Notes: generated by a model from the sequence alone, not told the origin. A stretch of DNA of 64,000 nt from an uncultured Ruminococcus sp. (GCA_900315975.1 ONBA01000004.1:30604-94603), one strand, 5' to 3'. Counted from the first letter of the stretch, positions 9,484 through 18,113 are shown. Numbers and translations are program-made.

Positions 9484-9838
9484 TAACTCGCAGGGCAGAA
9501 TGATCTGCATAGCTATCAGCGGATTTATGCTCGTAAAATTCTTTATAAACCTTGCGATAGGCGGCTTTGATGCAGCAGAACTCATCAGGGCGATAGTGTG
9601 CGGATTCTTTCTGATAACCGGACTCGAATACGTTAATTACATCATTGCAGGTGTACTCGCTTTCTATGCGATAAGATTCCTGCCGAACAATATCATGCAC
9701 ATCAAGGATAATTTTATTTACCTTCTTGAAGGTATAGTCGATATCGGCTGTGCAGTGGTACTGTGCACTGTTCCGGCAGTAAAAGAACATTTCACAAACA
9801 AGTGGAATGACTTTCAGTCGAAGATAAGCAAAAAATAA
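9470..9838 (+). CDS. Small membrane protein of unknown function
   Basis: A 122-residue hydrophobic protein with three or four probable membrane segments (around CIAISGFMLVKFFINLAI, AIVCGFFLITGLEY, IIAGVLAFYAI and LLEGIVDIGCAVVLC) and a basic C-terminus ending in KISKK. ATG 9470 overlaps rsfS by 14 bp, which suggests translational coupling; GAGGG at 9463-9467 may be its RBS. I do not recognise a family. It sits between rsfS and leuS in the same orientation. Confidence 0.75.
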   Translation: MVRTNNSQGRMICIAISGFMLVKFFINLAIGGFDAAELIRAIVCGFFLITGLEYVNYIIAGVLAFYAIRFLPNNIMHIKDNFIYLLEGIVDIGCAVVLCTVPAVKEHFTNKWNDFQSKISKK

Positions 9839-9859
9839 TAAAAAGGAATGATTTATACA

Positions 9860-12292
9860 ATGGGCAGATACGATTTTACCGCCATTGAGAAAAAGTGGCA
9901 GAAGTATTGGGAGGAGCATGAGACCTTCAAGACTGATGTATGGGATTTCAGCAAGCCGAAGTTTTATGCACTCGATATGTTCCCCTATCCGTCGGGAGTA
10001 GGTCTCCACGCTGGTCACCCCGAGGGATACACAGCAACAGACATCGTTTCACGTATGAAGCGTATGCAGGGCTACAACGTCCTTCACCCGATGGGATACG
10101 ATTCATTCGGTCTGCCTGCTGAGCAGTACGCGGTAAATACCGGAAATCACCCCAACGGATTTACTCAGGAAAATATCAAGACCTTCTCGAAACAGCTCAA
10201 GGAACTCGGTTTCGACTACGACTGGTCAAAGATGATAGCTACTTCTGACCCTGAGTTCTATAAGTGGACTCAGTGGATATTCAAACAGCTCTACATTGAC
10301 GGCTACGCTAAGTACATTGATATGCCTGTTAACTGGTGCGAAGAACTGGGTACTGTTCTTTCCAACGACGAGGTTATTGACGGAAAATCCGAGCGCGGCG
10401 GTTTTCCTGTTGTCCGCAAAAATATGAAGCAGTGGGTCATCGACCAGCCTGCTTTTGCTGAAAAGCTCCTCGAAGGCCTCGATGAGATAGACTGGCCGGA
10501 GTCAACAAAGTCCATGCAGAGAAACTGGATAGGCAAGTCTACCGGTGTTGAGGTAGAATTTGACATTGTCGGCGGCGGAAAATTCTCGATATTCACAACT
10601 TGTATCGAAACTATTTACGGTATCACTTTCATGGTACTCGCTCCCGACGGTGATATCACTGCAAGCCTTCTCGACCGCGTTCAGAACCGCGAAGAGGTCG
10701 AGGCTTACATAGAAGAAACAAAGAAGAAAAACGATATGGACCGTACAGAGCTCAACAAGACAAAGTCAGGCTGTGAGCTCAAGGGTGTTACTTGTATCAA
10801 CCCTGTAAACGGCAAAGAAGTTCGTATGTTCATAGGCGACTTCGTTCTTGCAAGCTACGGTACCGGTGCAGTTATGGCTGTTCCAAGCCACGACCAGCGT
10901 GACTTTGAGTACGCAATAGCTCACAATATCGACATGATACAGGTCATAGACGGTAAGGACGGTCATATCGACGTATCCGAAGCGGCTATGGAAAAGACAG
11001 AGTACCTAGGCAAGGGCTACAAGCTCATCAATTCCGAGGAGTTTACTGGTCTCACTGTTGAAGAGGCTAAGGAAGCAATTACTAAGAAACTCGAAGAAAT
11101 GGGCAGAGCTAAGCGTACTGTTAATTACCATTTCCGCGAGTGGATATTCGCACGTCAGCGCTACTGGGGCGAGCCTGTTCCTGTAGTTCACGGCGAGGAC
11201 GGTTCTATCCGTGTTCTCGATGATGAAGAACTCCCGCTCATTCTCCCCGAACTTGATGACTACAAGGGCAAGAACGGCAAGGCTCCTCTTGAAAATGCAA
11301 CAGAGTGGAAAAAGTACGAGAAGGACGGCTTCAAGGGTACACGTGAGACTTCAACTATGCCCGGAAGCGCTGGTTCAAGCTGGTACTACTTCAGATACAT
11401 CGACCCGCACAACGACAAGCAGTTCGCTGACCCTGAACTTCTTAAACACTGGATGCCTGTTGACCTCTATATCGGTGGTCCTGAGCACGCTGTAGGTCAC
11501 CTCATGTACTCTCGTATTTGGAACAGATACCTCTACGATAAGGGCCTTGCACCTACTAAGGAGCCGTTCAAGAAGCTTGTTCATCAGGGTATGATACTTG
11601 GCGAGAATGGTATCAAGATGGGTAAGCGTTTCCCTGAGTTCGTTGTTAACCCCTCGGATATCGTAAGAGACTACGGTGCAGATACACTTCGCCTCTATGA
11701 GATGTTCATGGGACCTCTCGAGGTAAGCAAACCATGGAGTAAGAACGGTGTTGAGGGTGCGAGAAAGTTCATCAACCGTGTATGGAACTTCTTCACAGAG
11801 CCTGAAAACCTCACTGACGATAACGACGGTGCTCTTACTAAGGTATACCATCAGACTGTCAAAAAGGTAACTAACGACTACGAGAACCTCGCTTTCAATA
11901 CTGCTATCAGTCAGATGATGATATTCGTGAACGAGGTATACAAGAATGGCAAGTGCCCGAAGGAGTATGCTGAGGGACTCATTAAGATGCTCTCGTGCAT
12001 TACACCTCACGTCGGCGAAGAGATATGGAGCCTTCTTGGTCATAACGACACTATCGCCTTCGAGTGCTGGCCGACTTACGATGAAGCTCAGCTCGTAGAG
12101 GATACTATTGAGATTGTTGTTCAGATAAACGGCAAGATAAAGGCTAAACTCAACATTGCTGTTGATTCCGACAAGGACAGTGTTATCGCTCTCGCTATGG
12201 ATAATGAGGACGTTAAAAAAGCTGTTGAAGGCAAAAATATAGTAAAACAGATATATGTACCAAATAAGCTTGTTAATATTGTGGCGAAATGA
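9860..12292 (+). CDS. leuS: Leucyl-tRNA synthetase
   Basis: This class I aminoacyl-tRNA synthetase charges tRNA-Leu. The HIGH-type motif is YPSGVGLHAGHPEGY. The editing (CP1) domain has GTGAVMAVPSHDQRDFEYA with the conserved Asp. The zinc-less insertion and the anticodon-binding domain follow. The KMSKS position reads KMGKR. The editing-site threonine motif, commonly TTRPDT, reads TTCIET here. ATG 9860 is preferred because an in-frame ATG at 9848 lies only 1 bp after AAAAGGA. It is 810 aa, of normal length. No T-box precedes it. Confidence 0.96.
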   Translation: MGRYDFTAIEKKWQKYWEEHETFKTDVWDFSKPKFYALDMFPYPSGVGLHAGHPEGYTATDIVSRMKRMQGYNVLHPMGYDSFGLPAEQYAVNTGNHPNGFTQENIKTFSKQLKELGFDYDWSKMIATSDPEFYKWTQWIFKQLYIDGYAKYIDMPVNWCEELGTVLSNDEVIDGKSERGGFPVVRKNMKQWVIDQPAFAEKLLEGLDEIDWPESTKSMQRNWIGKSTGVEVEFDIVGGGKFSIFTTCIETIYGITFMVLAPDGDITASLLDRVQNREEVEAYIEETKKKNDMDRTELNKTKSGCELKGVTCINPVNGKEVRMFIGDFVLASYGTGAVMAVPSHDQRDFEYAIAHNIDMIQVIDGKDGHIDVSEAAMEKTEYLGKGYKLINSEEFTGLTVEEAKEAITKKLEEMGRAKRTVNYHFREWIFARQRYWGEPVPVVHGEDGSIRVLDDEELPLILPELDDYKGKNGKAPLENATEWKKYEKDGFKGTRETSTMPGSAGSSWYYFRYIDPHNDKQFADPELLKHWMPVDLYIGGPEHAVGHLMYSRIWNRYLYDKGLAPTKEPFKKLVHQGMILGENGIKMGKRFPEFVVNPSDIVRDYGADTLRLYEMFMGPLEVSKPWSKNGVEGARKFINRVWNFFTEPENLTDDNDGALTKVYHQTVKKVTNDYENLAFNTAISQMMIFVNEVYKNGKCPKEYAEGLIKMLSCITPHVGEEIWSLLGHNDTIAFECWPTYDEAQLVEDTIEIVVQINGKIKAKLNIAVDSDKDSVIALAMDNEDVKKAVEGKNIVKQIYVPNKLVNIVAK

Positions 12293-12319
12293 CGAATTTT
12301 TCCAAACTGTAAAAAAAGC

Positions 12320-12348
12320 TTGACATATTATGGTTTTAGTGATAAAAT
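12320..12348 (+). promoter_or_regulatory. SigA-type promoter of rpsU
   Basis: TTGACA at 12320-12325 and TAAAAT at 12343-12348 are separated by 17 bp. The promoter lies directly after leuS and ahead of the rpsU leader. Confidence 0.8.
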
Positions 12349-12350
12349 AA

Positions 12351-12389
12351 TATTATATTCGTATATGTTATTATATTATATTCGTATAT
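12351..12389 (+). repeat. Short direct repeat in the rpsU leader
   Basis: The 16-bp sequence TATTATATTCGTATAT occurs at 12351-12366 and again at 12374-12389. It starts just downstream of the -10 element, so it may be a binding site pair or part of the 5' transcribed end. Its function is unknown. Confidence 0.7.
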
Positions 12390-12407
12390 AGCTATAAAAT
12401 TATAGTT

Positions 12408-12490
12408 ATGAGGTATGTTAACTGACACTCGTAAGAGTGATTAGTATAAAGCCCGGGGTTCCAATGGGCAACCTCTAAACAAGGGAGGGA
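12408..12490 (+). ncRNA. Structured 5' leader of rpsU (candidate cis-regulatory RNA)
   Basis: A closing helix GAGGT (12410-12414) with ACCTC (12471-12475) encloses two hairpins. The first is CACTC-GTAA-GAGTG (12426-12439), extended by TTAACT/AGTATAA. The second is GCCC/GGGC (12451-12454 with 12466-12469). The overall shape is a three-way junction. The strand CCTC (12472-12475) could instead pair with GAGG (12485-12488) of the Shine-Dalgarno sequence, which would allow a translational switch. I read this by eye and do not recognise a named RNA family. Confidence 0.6.
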
Positions 12491-12497
12491 AAGATAA

Positions 12498-12671
12498 ATG
12501 GCAGAAGTTCGCGTTGGTAAGAACGAGTCTCTTGACACTGCTCTTAAAAGATTTAAGAGATCATGTGCAAAGGACGGCGTTATTGCTGAGGTTCGCAAAA
12601 GAGAGCACTACGAAAAGCCTTCAGTTAAGCGTAAGAAGAAGTCTGAGGCAGCTCGTAAGCGTAAGTATTAA
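12498..12671 (+). CDS. rpsU: 30S ribosomal protein S21
   Basis: This 57-residue basic protein begins [20 protein letters not shown] and ends in [14 protein letters not shown], matching S21 (bS21). S21 is a small-subunit protein near the anti-Shine-Dalgarno region that helps initiation. A strong AAGGGAGGG site (12481-12489) precedes ATG 12498. The gene has its own promoter (12320-12348), a structured leader and its own terminator (12701-12727), so it forms a monocistronic unit. It was too short to appear as a long reading frame. Confidence 0.97.
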   Translation: MAEVRVGKNESLDTALKRFKRSCAKDGVIAEVRKREHYEKPSVKRKKKSEAARKRKY

Positions 12672-12700
12672 TTTTGCGTGAACTATTAAAGTGTTGATAA

Positions 12701-12727
12701 AAGCGGGCGATAATGTCCGCTTTTTCA
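12701..12727 (+). terminator. Rho-independent terminator of rpsU
   Basis: The stem AGCGGGC / GTCCGCT around loop GATAAT is followed directly by TTTTT at 12721-12725. Confidence 0.8.
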
Positions 12728-12824
12728 TTTGACTTTTTTATTTCCCACCGGGAAAATTTTCATACATGACGTTTTCCGACAGATTTCTTTCTGACGGTGA
12801 CGTATAATGTTAGTGGAGGTATTA

Positions 12825-13376
12825 ATGCTATTCAGTATTACAGCTGCATTCAACCATGTGACCGATATATCTCCGGAAATGCTCGCAAGACTCGGTATAA
12901 AGGGTCTTATCCTCGATATCGACAATACTCTCGCGAGACATAATGATCCGCAGCCTGCGGACGGCGTCGTTGAATGGCTCGAAATGATGAAAGAATGCGG
13001 TATCAGAATGATAATCGTATCGAATAATTTTTATCTCCGCGTGAAGCTTTTTGCTGAACTCGTCGGACTTGAGTATGTCTGCGACAGCAAGAAGCCGTTC
13101 AAAAAGGGGTACAGAATTGCCGCAATGAGAATGGGACTTCCGAAACATTCACTTGCCGCAGTCGGCGATCAGATACTCACCGACGTTCTCGGTGCAAACC
13201 TGTTCAAGATAAAAATGCTCTACACTATTCCGCTTGGAAACAGAGAAAGCAGAATGTTCAGGATCCGCTCGGTGATAGAGTCGCCGTTCATACCTAAAAA
13301 AATTTACTGCCGCGGCGGAAAAACTGCGGTGGATCATCATACTCTGAAAGCTATTACATATAAGGAGCGTTTATAA
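12825..13376 (+). CDS. yqeG: YqeG family HAD IIIA-type phosphatase
   Basis: A 183-residue HAD phosphatase with motif I LDIDNTLARHN, a serine/asparagine motif II IIVSNN, the lysine in KKPFKKG, and motif III VGDQILTDVLGAN. The family is widespread in Firmicutes, but its physiological substrate is not settled. ATG 12825 is placed by GGAGG at 12815-12819. An upstream in-frame ATG at 12807 overlaps a TATAAT-like element and lacks an RBS. The stop codon shares its last base with the start of aroQ (TAATG). Confidence 0.9.
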   Translation: MLFSITAAFNHVTDISPEMLARLGIKGLILDIDNTLARHNDPQPADGVVEWLEMMKECGIRMIIVSNNFYLRVKLFAELVGLEYVCDSKKPFKKGYRIAAMRMGLPKHSLAAVGDQILTDVLGANLFKIKMLYTIPLGNRESRMFRIRSVIESPFIPKKIYCRGGKTAVDHHTLKAITYKERL

Positions 13377-13807
13377 TGATCAAAAAGATCCTTGTTATAC
13401 ACGGACCTAATCTCAATCTTCTCGGCGAACGTGAGCCGGGAGTTTACGGAAATGCAGGAATAGATACTCTCAACAGCAACATAATCGACCGCGCTAAAGA
13501 GCAGGGACTTGAGTGTGAGATTTTCCAGTCCAACCATGAGGGCGCTATCATAGATAAGCTCCACGCTGCACGTACTGCCTTTGACGGTGTTATCATCAAC
13601 GCAGGAGCTTATACTCACTACAGCTACGCTATCAGGGACGCTATTGCGGCTATAAAGATACCGGTTATAGAGGTTCACATCAGCAATATCAATGCGCGTG
13701 AGGAGTTCCGTAAGAATTCTGTAATTGCTCCGGTTTGCAAAGGAAGTATTTGCGGATTCGGTCTTCTCAGCTATTACCTCGCCGTTCAGGCTATGGCAGA
13801 GCTTTAA
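13376..13807 (+). CDS. aroQ: Type II 3-dehydroquinate dehydratase
   Basis: AroQ dehydrates 3-dehydroquinate to 3-dehydroshikimate, the third step of the shikimate pathway. The 143-residue protein shows IHGPNLNLLGEREPGVYG with the catalytic Tyr, FQSNHEGAIIDKLH, INAGAYTHYS, and EVHISNINAREEFRKNSV with the conserved Arg. It overlaps yqeG by one base. The gene stands alone here, away from other aro genes. Confidence 0.97.
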   Translation: MIKKILVIHGPNLNLLGEREPGVYGNAGIDTLNSNIIDRAKEQGLECEIFQSNHEGAIIDKLHAARTAFDGVIINAGAYTHYSYAIRDAIAAIKIPVIEVHISNINAREEFRKNSVIAPVCKGSICGFGLLSYYLAVQAMAEL

Positions 13808-13817
13808 GGAGTTAAGT

Positions 13818-14885
13818 ATGACAAAATTTGAAAAGCTTTTCAGTCAGTTACCTGAAAGTATTGACTGCGTACTGATAACGTCTGACATAAACAGACGTTA
13901 TTTTACTGGAATGAAGTCGTCCGATGGAACGGTCATCGCATTCCGCGACAAGGCTTACCTCGTTATCGACTTCCGCTATATTGAAAAGGCTCGTTCAACA
14001 GTTACTTCCGCGGAGGTAATTGAGCAGAAGAAGCTTTACTCTCAGCTGAATGAACTTATGCATAAGCATAACGCTTCTAATGTTGCCATAGAGTCACAGA
14101 CACTCACTGTAAGCCGTCTGCACATCCTCAGAGCACAGTTCAAGGATATCGAGGTAATTGATACTGATGTCCTCAGCAACGCTGTAAATGCACTCAGAAT
14201 GGTCAAGGACGAATCTGAACTTGAATGTATAAGGAAGGCTCAGGAAATCGCTGAAACGGCTTTTGAGAGCATTCTCAGTTTTATACACGTGGGTGTGACT
14301 GAGCGGGAGATAGCACTGGAGCTTAACAGACTCATGTTTGAGTACGGTGCGGAAGACCTTTCATTTGAGACTATCGCCCTTGCAGGTGCTAATACTTCTA
14401 TGCCGCACGGAGTTCCGTCCGATAAGAAGGTGGAGAACGGCGAGTTCGTACTGATGGACTTCGGCGCAGTGTATAACGGATACCACAGCGACATGACACG
14501 TACAGTTTGTGTAGGTCAGCCAAGCGACGAGATGAAAAAGGTGTATAATATCGTCCTTGAAGCTCAGACAGCCGCTATAAACGCGGCTCACGCAGGTATG
14601 ACTGGTCAGGAGCTCGACCTCATTGCACGCAGTATTATCAGTGATGCAGGCTACGGAAACTGTTTCGGACATTCCCTCGGTCACGGTGTTGGAATGGAGA
14701 TACATGAGCGCCCTAATGCTTCACCAAATTCGGCGGCTGAACTTAATAAAGGGGCAGTCGTAACGGTCGAACCCGGTATTTATATCGCAGGAAAGTTCGG
14801 TGTTAGAATCGAAGACTTTGTCATTTTGACTGAAAATGGTTGCATAAATCTGACAAAAAGTGCAAAAAATATAATATCTTTATAA
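13818..14885 (+). CDS. Xaa-Pro aminopeptidase, M24 family
   Basis: A 355-residue M24B metallopeptidase that releases N-terminal residues next to proline. The creatinase-like N domain (to about residue 130) precedes the pita-bread catalytic domain. Metal ligands are seen in LMDFGAVYNGYHSDMTRT (two Asp), GHSLGHGVGMEIHERP (His), TVEPGIYI (Glu) and GVRIEDFV (Glu). ATG 13818 has AAGGAG at 13806-13811. The order aroQ-pepP-efp is common in Firmicutes. Confidence 0.93.
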   Translation: MTKFEKLFSQLPESIDCVLITSDINRRYFTGMKSSDGTVIAFRDKAYLVIDFRYIEKARSTVTSAEVIEQKKLYSQLNELMHKHNASNVAIESQTLTVSRLHILRAQFKDIEVIDTDVLSNAVNALRMVKDESELECIRKAQEIAETAFESILSFIHVGVTEREIALELNRLMFEYGAEDLSFETIALAGANTSMPHGVPSDKKVENGEFVLMDFGAVYNGYHSDMTRTVCVGQPSDEMKKVYNIVLEAQTAAINAAHAGMTGQELDLIARSIISDAGYGNCFGHSLGHGVGMEIHERPNASPNSAAELNKGAVVTVEPGIYIAGKFGVRIEDFVILTENGCINLTKSAKNIISL

Positions 14886-14892
14886 TAATATG

Positions 14893-14931
14893 GCTTTGGG
14901 TATTGCCAAAGTCCCGAAAATGTGGTAAAAT
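14893..14931 (+). promoter_or_regulatory. Promoter of efp with overlapping inverted repeat
   Basis: TTGCCA (14903-14908), a 17-bp spacer and TAAAAT (14926-14931) form a SigA-type promoter. The hairpin CTTTGG/CCAAAG at about 14894-14911 overlaps the -35 box. It could be an operator or a weak terminator of the upstream gene, though it lacks a T-run. Confidence 0.6.
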
Positions 14932-14972
14932 ATTACATATAATTCTATTGGAAAAATACGGAGGTATTTATA

Positions 14973-15530
14973 ATGATTTCAGCAGGCGATTTCAGAAACG
15001 GCGTTACTTTTGAGCTTGACGGACAGGTTGTTCAGGTTATCGAGTTCCAGCACGTAAAACCCGGTAAGGGCGCTGCTTTCGTTAGAACAAAGTATAAGAA
15101 CGTAATCACAGGTTCAGTTGTTGAAACTTCTTTCAACCCTACAGCTAAGTTCCCTACAGCTTTCGTTGAGAGAAAGGATATGCAGTACAGCTACAACGAC
15201 GGTGACCTTTACTACTTCATGGATATGGAAACTTATGAGCAGATCCCGATCAGCGCTTCTGTTCTCGGCGACAGCTTCAAGTTCGTTAAGGAAGAGATGA
15301 TGTGCAAGATCCTTTCTTACAAGGGCAACGTTTTCGGTGTTGAGCCCCCCAACTTTGTTGAGCTCGTTGTTACTCAGACTGATCCCGGATTCAAGGGCGA
15401 TACAGCTACAAATGCTACAAAGCCTGCTACTCTCGAAACCGGCGCTGAGATCAAGGTTCCGCTCTTCATCAATGAAGGCGAGAAGATCCAGGTTGACACC
15501 AGAACAGGCGAGTATATGTCTCGTGCATAA
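14973..15530 (+). CDS. efp: Elongation factor P
   Basis: EF-P enters the ribosomal E site and rescues ribosomes stalled at polyproline. The 185-residue protein begins [18 protein letters not shown] and carries [16 protein letters not shown], whose lysine is at the loop tip that is modified in some bacteria. The C-terminal OB domain ends [18 protein letters not shown] precedes ATG 14973. No modification enzyme gene lies nearby. Confidence 0.97.
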   Translation: MISAGDFRNGVTFELDGQVVQVIEFQHVKPGKGAAFVRTKYKNVITGSVVETSFNPTAKFPTAFVERKDMQYSYNDGDLYYFMDMETYEQIPISASVLGDSFKFVKEEMMCKILSYKGNVFGVEPPNFVELVVTQTDPGFKGDTATNATKPATLETGAEIKVPLFINEGEKIQVDTRTGEYMSRA

Positions 15531-15570
15531 TCTGTGCCTGAAATGATTTCCTTTCGGAGGGAGAACTGAC

Positions 15571-16047
15571 ATGAAACTTACAGAAAAAATGTCATATTTA
15601 CAGGGTCTCATTGATGGACTCGAAATAGATACAACTACTAAGGAAGGCAAGGCTCTTACTCAGATGTCTGAGGTAATGTCTGAGCTCGTTCTTTACGTAG
15701 AAGATCTCCAGTCACAGGTCGATGAGCTTACTGAGCTCTGCGATATCCTTGACGAAGACCTCGGTCAGGTCGAGGACGACATCTATGATGATGATGACGA
15801 TTACGACTGCGATGAATGTTATGACGATGAGGACGATGATGACGAGTATGAGTTCGACGACGATGACGATGAACTCTACGAGGTTACATGTCCTACCTGC
15901 GGAGATACTATTCTCATTGATGAGGGTATGATCGAAGAGGGTTCGATAAACTGCCCTAACTGCAACGAACTTCTTGAGTTCGATTTTGACGGTCTTACAA
16001 TTGAAGACTTTGAAGAGGCTGATGAACAGCCTGCAGAGGAAAAGTAA
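15571..16047 (+). CDS. Zinc-ribbon protein with CD1247-type N-terminal helix domain
   Basis: The 158-residue protein has three parts. The N-terminal 65 residues (KMSYLQGLIDGLEID, then a helical segment with VEDLQSQVDEL) resemble the domain named after C. difficile CD1247. The middle is an Asp/Glu/Tyr-rich stretch of about 35 residues. The C-terminal zinc ribbon has CPTCGDTI and, 17 residues on, CPNCNELL. The function is unknown; the recognition of the N-terminal domain is from memory. It follows efp by 40 bp with GGAGGGAG as RBS, and is terminated by the hairpin at 16055-16088. Confidence 0.8.
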   Translation: MKLTEKMSYLQGLIDGLEIDTTTKEGKALTQMSEVMSELVLYVEDLQSQVDELTELCDILDEDLGQVEDDIYDDDDDYDCDECYDDEDDDDEYEFDDDDDELYEVTCPTCGDTILIDEGMIEEGSINCPNCNELLEFDFDGLTIEDFEEADEQPAEEK

Positions 16048-16054
16048 TAACAAA

Positions 16055-16088
16055 AACGGACAGCTTTTATAGCTGTCCGTATTCTTTT
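16055..16088 (+). terminator. Rho-independent terminator
   Basis: ACGGACAGCT / AGCTGTCCGT form a perfect stem around a short TTTA loop, followed by ATTCTTTT. Confidence 0.85.
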
Positions 16089-16098
16089 AGGAGAAGTT

Positions 16099-16341
16099 AT
16101 GCTGAAAAAAACTCATGATTACGATGATATAATAAATTGTCCGCGTCCCGACCAGTCGAAACGCGGAGGTATAAAAGTTGATGAAAGAGCAGAGCTTTTC
16201 GCTTCATTTGAGGCTCTCAACAGTCCCGACGAGAACCTTGACGAAAATGCAACTGAACTGTTCTGTGAATCTGAACTTGATGAGAAGAAACTCTCTGATT
16301 TCGACATCAGGAAGCTCAAAAGAAAATCAGGCAAGTCCTGA
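16099..16341 (+). CDS. Small hypothetical protein
   Basis: An 80-residue hydrophilic protein, acidic in the middle and basic at the C-terminus (IRKLKRKSGKS). AGGAGAAG sits just upstream of ATG 16099. I do not recognise a family. Its 3' end overlaps the 3' end of the convergent SUFU-domain gene by 15 bp. It follows a terminator closely with no clear promoter, so it is probably expressed by read-through. Confidence 0.6.
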   Translation: MLKKTHDYDDIINCPRPDQSKRGGIKVDERAELFASFEALNSPDENLDENATELFCESELDEKKLSDFDIRKLKRKSGKS

Positions 16342-17463
16342 GAACTTCCGGTAGTTAGCATTTATATATTTCGTGAGACGAACATAGTACTCTTCACCGT
16401 ATGGGACAAACAGGTACGCTTCGTTCTGAAATTCCTCACTGTGGTACTTCTCTTCGCCAAAGAAGTCAAGTGCCATACGGTCGACGTCTTCGGGAAAACA
16501 AGGGGAGTCCTCGTCAGCGTAGAAGTCGTAGTAGTAATCTGTGAAAGCCTGTCCTTCATCGGTAAGGATTTCCTTTGTGAATTCGCCGCCGAGATAGTTC
16601 ATGACAAACTTTCGGATATCAAGCTTACCCTTAGCGATATTAGCGAGTTCATCTGCGAAAAAGTCAGTGAACTCTTCATTTATCATCTCATGCTCGATGC
16701 ACCAGCGAACGAATGCGGCAATGTGATTTGCGGCGTTCAGCTCATAGGTATCGAGCTGTTTTTCTGTGATTTTGCGTGAGTGGTCTTCGACACGGTCAAT
16801 GAGTCCGAAATCGTCCTCAGTAACTGCCGCACGTCGCTCAAGGTCGAGTACGGGGTCGAGTTCACTTCCGAAGCGGTCGAGGAGGGCATCGGTGCACTTT
16901 TCTATCTTGTAGCGCATTTCAATGTCGTACAGCGGAATGACCTGATAGAAGTTGATCTCGTCACCGTTTTCAAGCGGACAGACTGATGCTTTGTCGCCAA
17001 AAGCTGTACCAAGCAGAAGGACTGCTGATAGTTCTGTGTCATCAGCAAATGGCTTATTGTAGTCAACAGAGTGCCCCCAGCCGAGCCATGTTTTATTGCG
17101 TATGGGGAGGTGTGCAAGCCTGTTGAGAAGTTCTACCGGCCACATCTGCTCCGGAATTTTCTCATCGAATTTCCAGTTAGGCGGCAGACAGAAAACAAGC
17201 TCAGCGCGTTCGAGTTTTTTATCTGCGAGTTCGGACGGGGTATTCATGCGGTATGCGCCGAATCCCATTGTTACAAGGGTCAGAAAGTGATTGTCTGCAT
17301 TCGGCGGTATGACCGCTATATCGAGTTTTACACCGAATGGTGAGTTGTCACGGAAAACTTTTGGAAAGTCGCCGTAATTCTCGGTGATAAAATTTTCAAG
17401 TCTGTCGAGCTGTTCTTCAGTATAAAGCTCGGGCGGTGAAGTAAACATTTCCTGTTCGCTCAT
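16327..17463 (-). CDS. SUFU-domain protein
   Basis: A 378-residue protein with a Suppressor-of-Fused domain in the N-terminal 210 residues. The family signatures are VTMGFGAYRMN, ERAELVFCLPPNW, WLGWGHSVDY and FYQVIPLYDIEMRYKI. The C-terminal 150 residues form a separate module with AANHIAAFVRWCIEHEMI and many acidic residues. Bacterial SUFU-domain proteins often occur as immunity proteins beside polymorphic toxins; no toxin is visible here, so that role is only a possibility. ATG overlaps the stop of the upstream 217-aa gene by 4 bp (ATGA). Confidence 0.8.
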   Translation of the reverse strand: MSEQEMFTSPPELYTEEQLDRLENFITENYGDFPKVFRDNSPFGVKLDIAVIPPNADNHFLTLVTMGFGAYRMNTPSELADKKLERAELVFCLPPNWKFDEKIPEQMWPVELLNRLAHLPIRNKTWLGWGHSVDYNKPFADDTELSAVLLLGTAFGDKASVCPLENGDEINFYQVIPLYDIEMRYKIEKCTDALLDRFGSELDPVLDLERRAAVTEDDFGLIDRVEDHSRKITEKQLDTYELNAANHIAAFVRWCIEHEMINEEFTDFFADELANIAKGKLDIRKFVMNYLGGEFTKEILTDEGQAFTDYYYDFYADEDSPCFPEDVDRMALDFFGEEKYHSEEFQNEAYLFVPYGEEYYVRLTKYINANYRKFSGLA

Positions 17464-18113
17464 GATTTCCCCCTTTCACTATCTGCGAGACTGTTCACGA
17501 TGAGCGAAAGCTCGTCTATTTTTTTATTCAGCAGTCTGTTTTCCTCAAGGACTTGTCCGAGAAGCTTGTTTGTCTGTACAAGAACTGCCAAAATATCGCC
17601 TTCCGGAGCTTTTTCTCTTCGTGCGAGCATTTCTTTTTTCAGTAGTTTTTCAAGTATATTGCGAAAGCTGACAAAGCCGTCAGTTATTTCTCCGCGCTCA
17701 GTCATGGCTTTCACTGTCGGACTGTTTTTGAAAAATTCAAACATAAAGCAGTCATAGGCGTTGAGAAAGTCGAGGCAGTCGTCACGGCTGAATCCGGAGC
17801 TGTTTCCGTCGAGTGAGAATCTGCTCCTGAATTCGTGTATCTGCCTGATAAAACGTTTTGCATTAGTGCTTGTATCACTTGAGGCAAGGACGAGTGCCGC
17901 CGCACTTTTATAGCATTCACTGCGGTCGTTGCGTACATTTTCGAGAGCTGTGACTATAAGTGCCGAATCGAATATATTCGACAGAGATGATACTATGACA
18001 GGAGTAGGGTCGGGAGAGTCGGGACTTATGTCAGTCTGCGCGATAACTGCTGACGAGCGCTCAGTCTGTTCGACGATACTCCTTACAAGTTCCTCTTCGG
18101 AAAGCATTCTCAT
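17460..18113 (-). CDS. Hypothetical protein coupled to the SUFU-domain gene
   Basis: A 217-residue protein of unknown family. The N-terminal third is polar, the middle is helical (FLNAYDCFMFEFFKNS), and the C-terminal 60 residues look like a coiled coil (TNKLLGQVLEENRLLNKKIDELSLIVNSL), so it may multimerise. It has GAGGTGAG upstream of ATG 18113, lies 4 bp after gph and overlaps the next gene by 4 bp. The tight coupling suggests a joint role with the SUFU-domain protein. Confidence 0.65.
   Translation of the reverse strand: MRMLSEEELVRSIVEQTERSSAVIAQTDISPDSPDPTPVIVSSLSNIFDSALIVTALENVRNDRSECYKSAAALVLASSDTSTNAKRFIRQIHEFRSRFSLDGNSSGFSRDDCLDFLNAYDCFMFEFFKNSPTVKAMTERGEITDGFVSFRNILEKLLKKEMLARREKAPEGDILAVLVQTNKLLGQVLEENRLLNKKIDELSLIVNSLADSERGKS

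Noticed and set aside
14893..14911. Terminator after the M24 peptidase gene
   Set aside because: The hairpin has no T-run and overlaps the efp -35 box, so it is reported only as an inverted repeat in the promoter.
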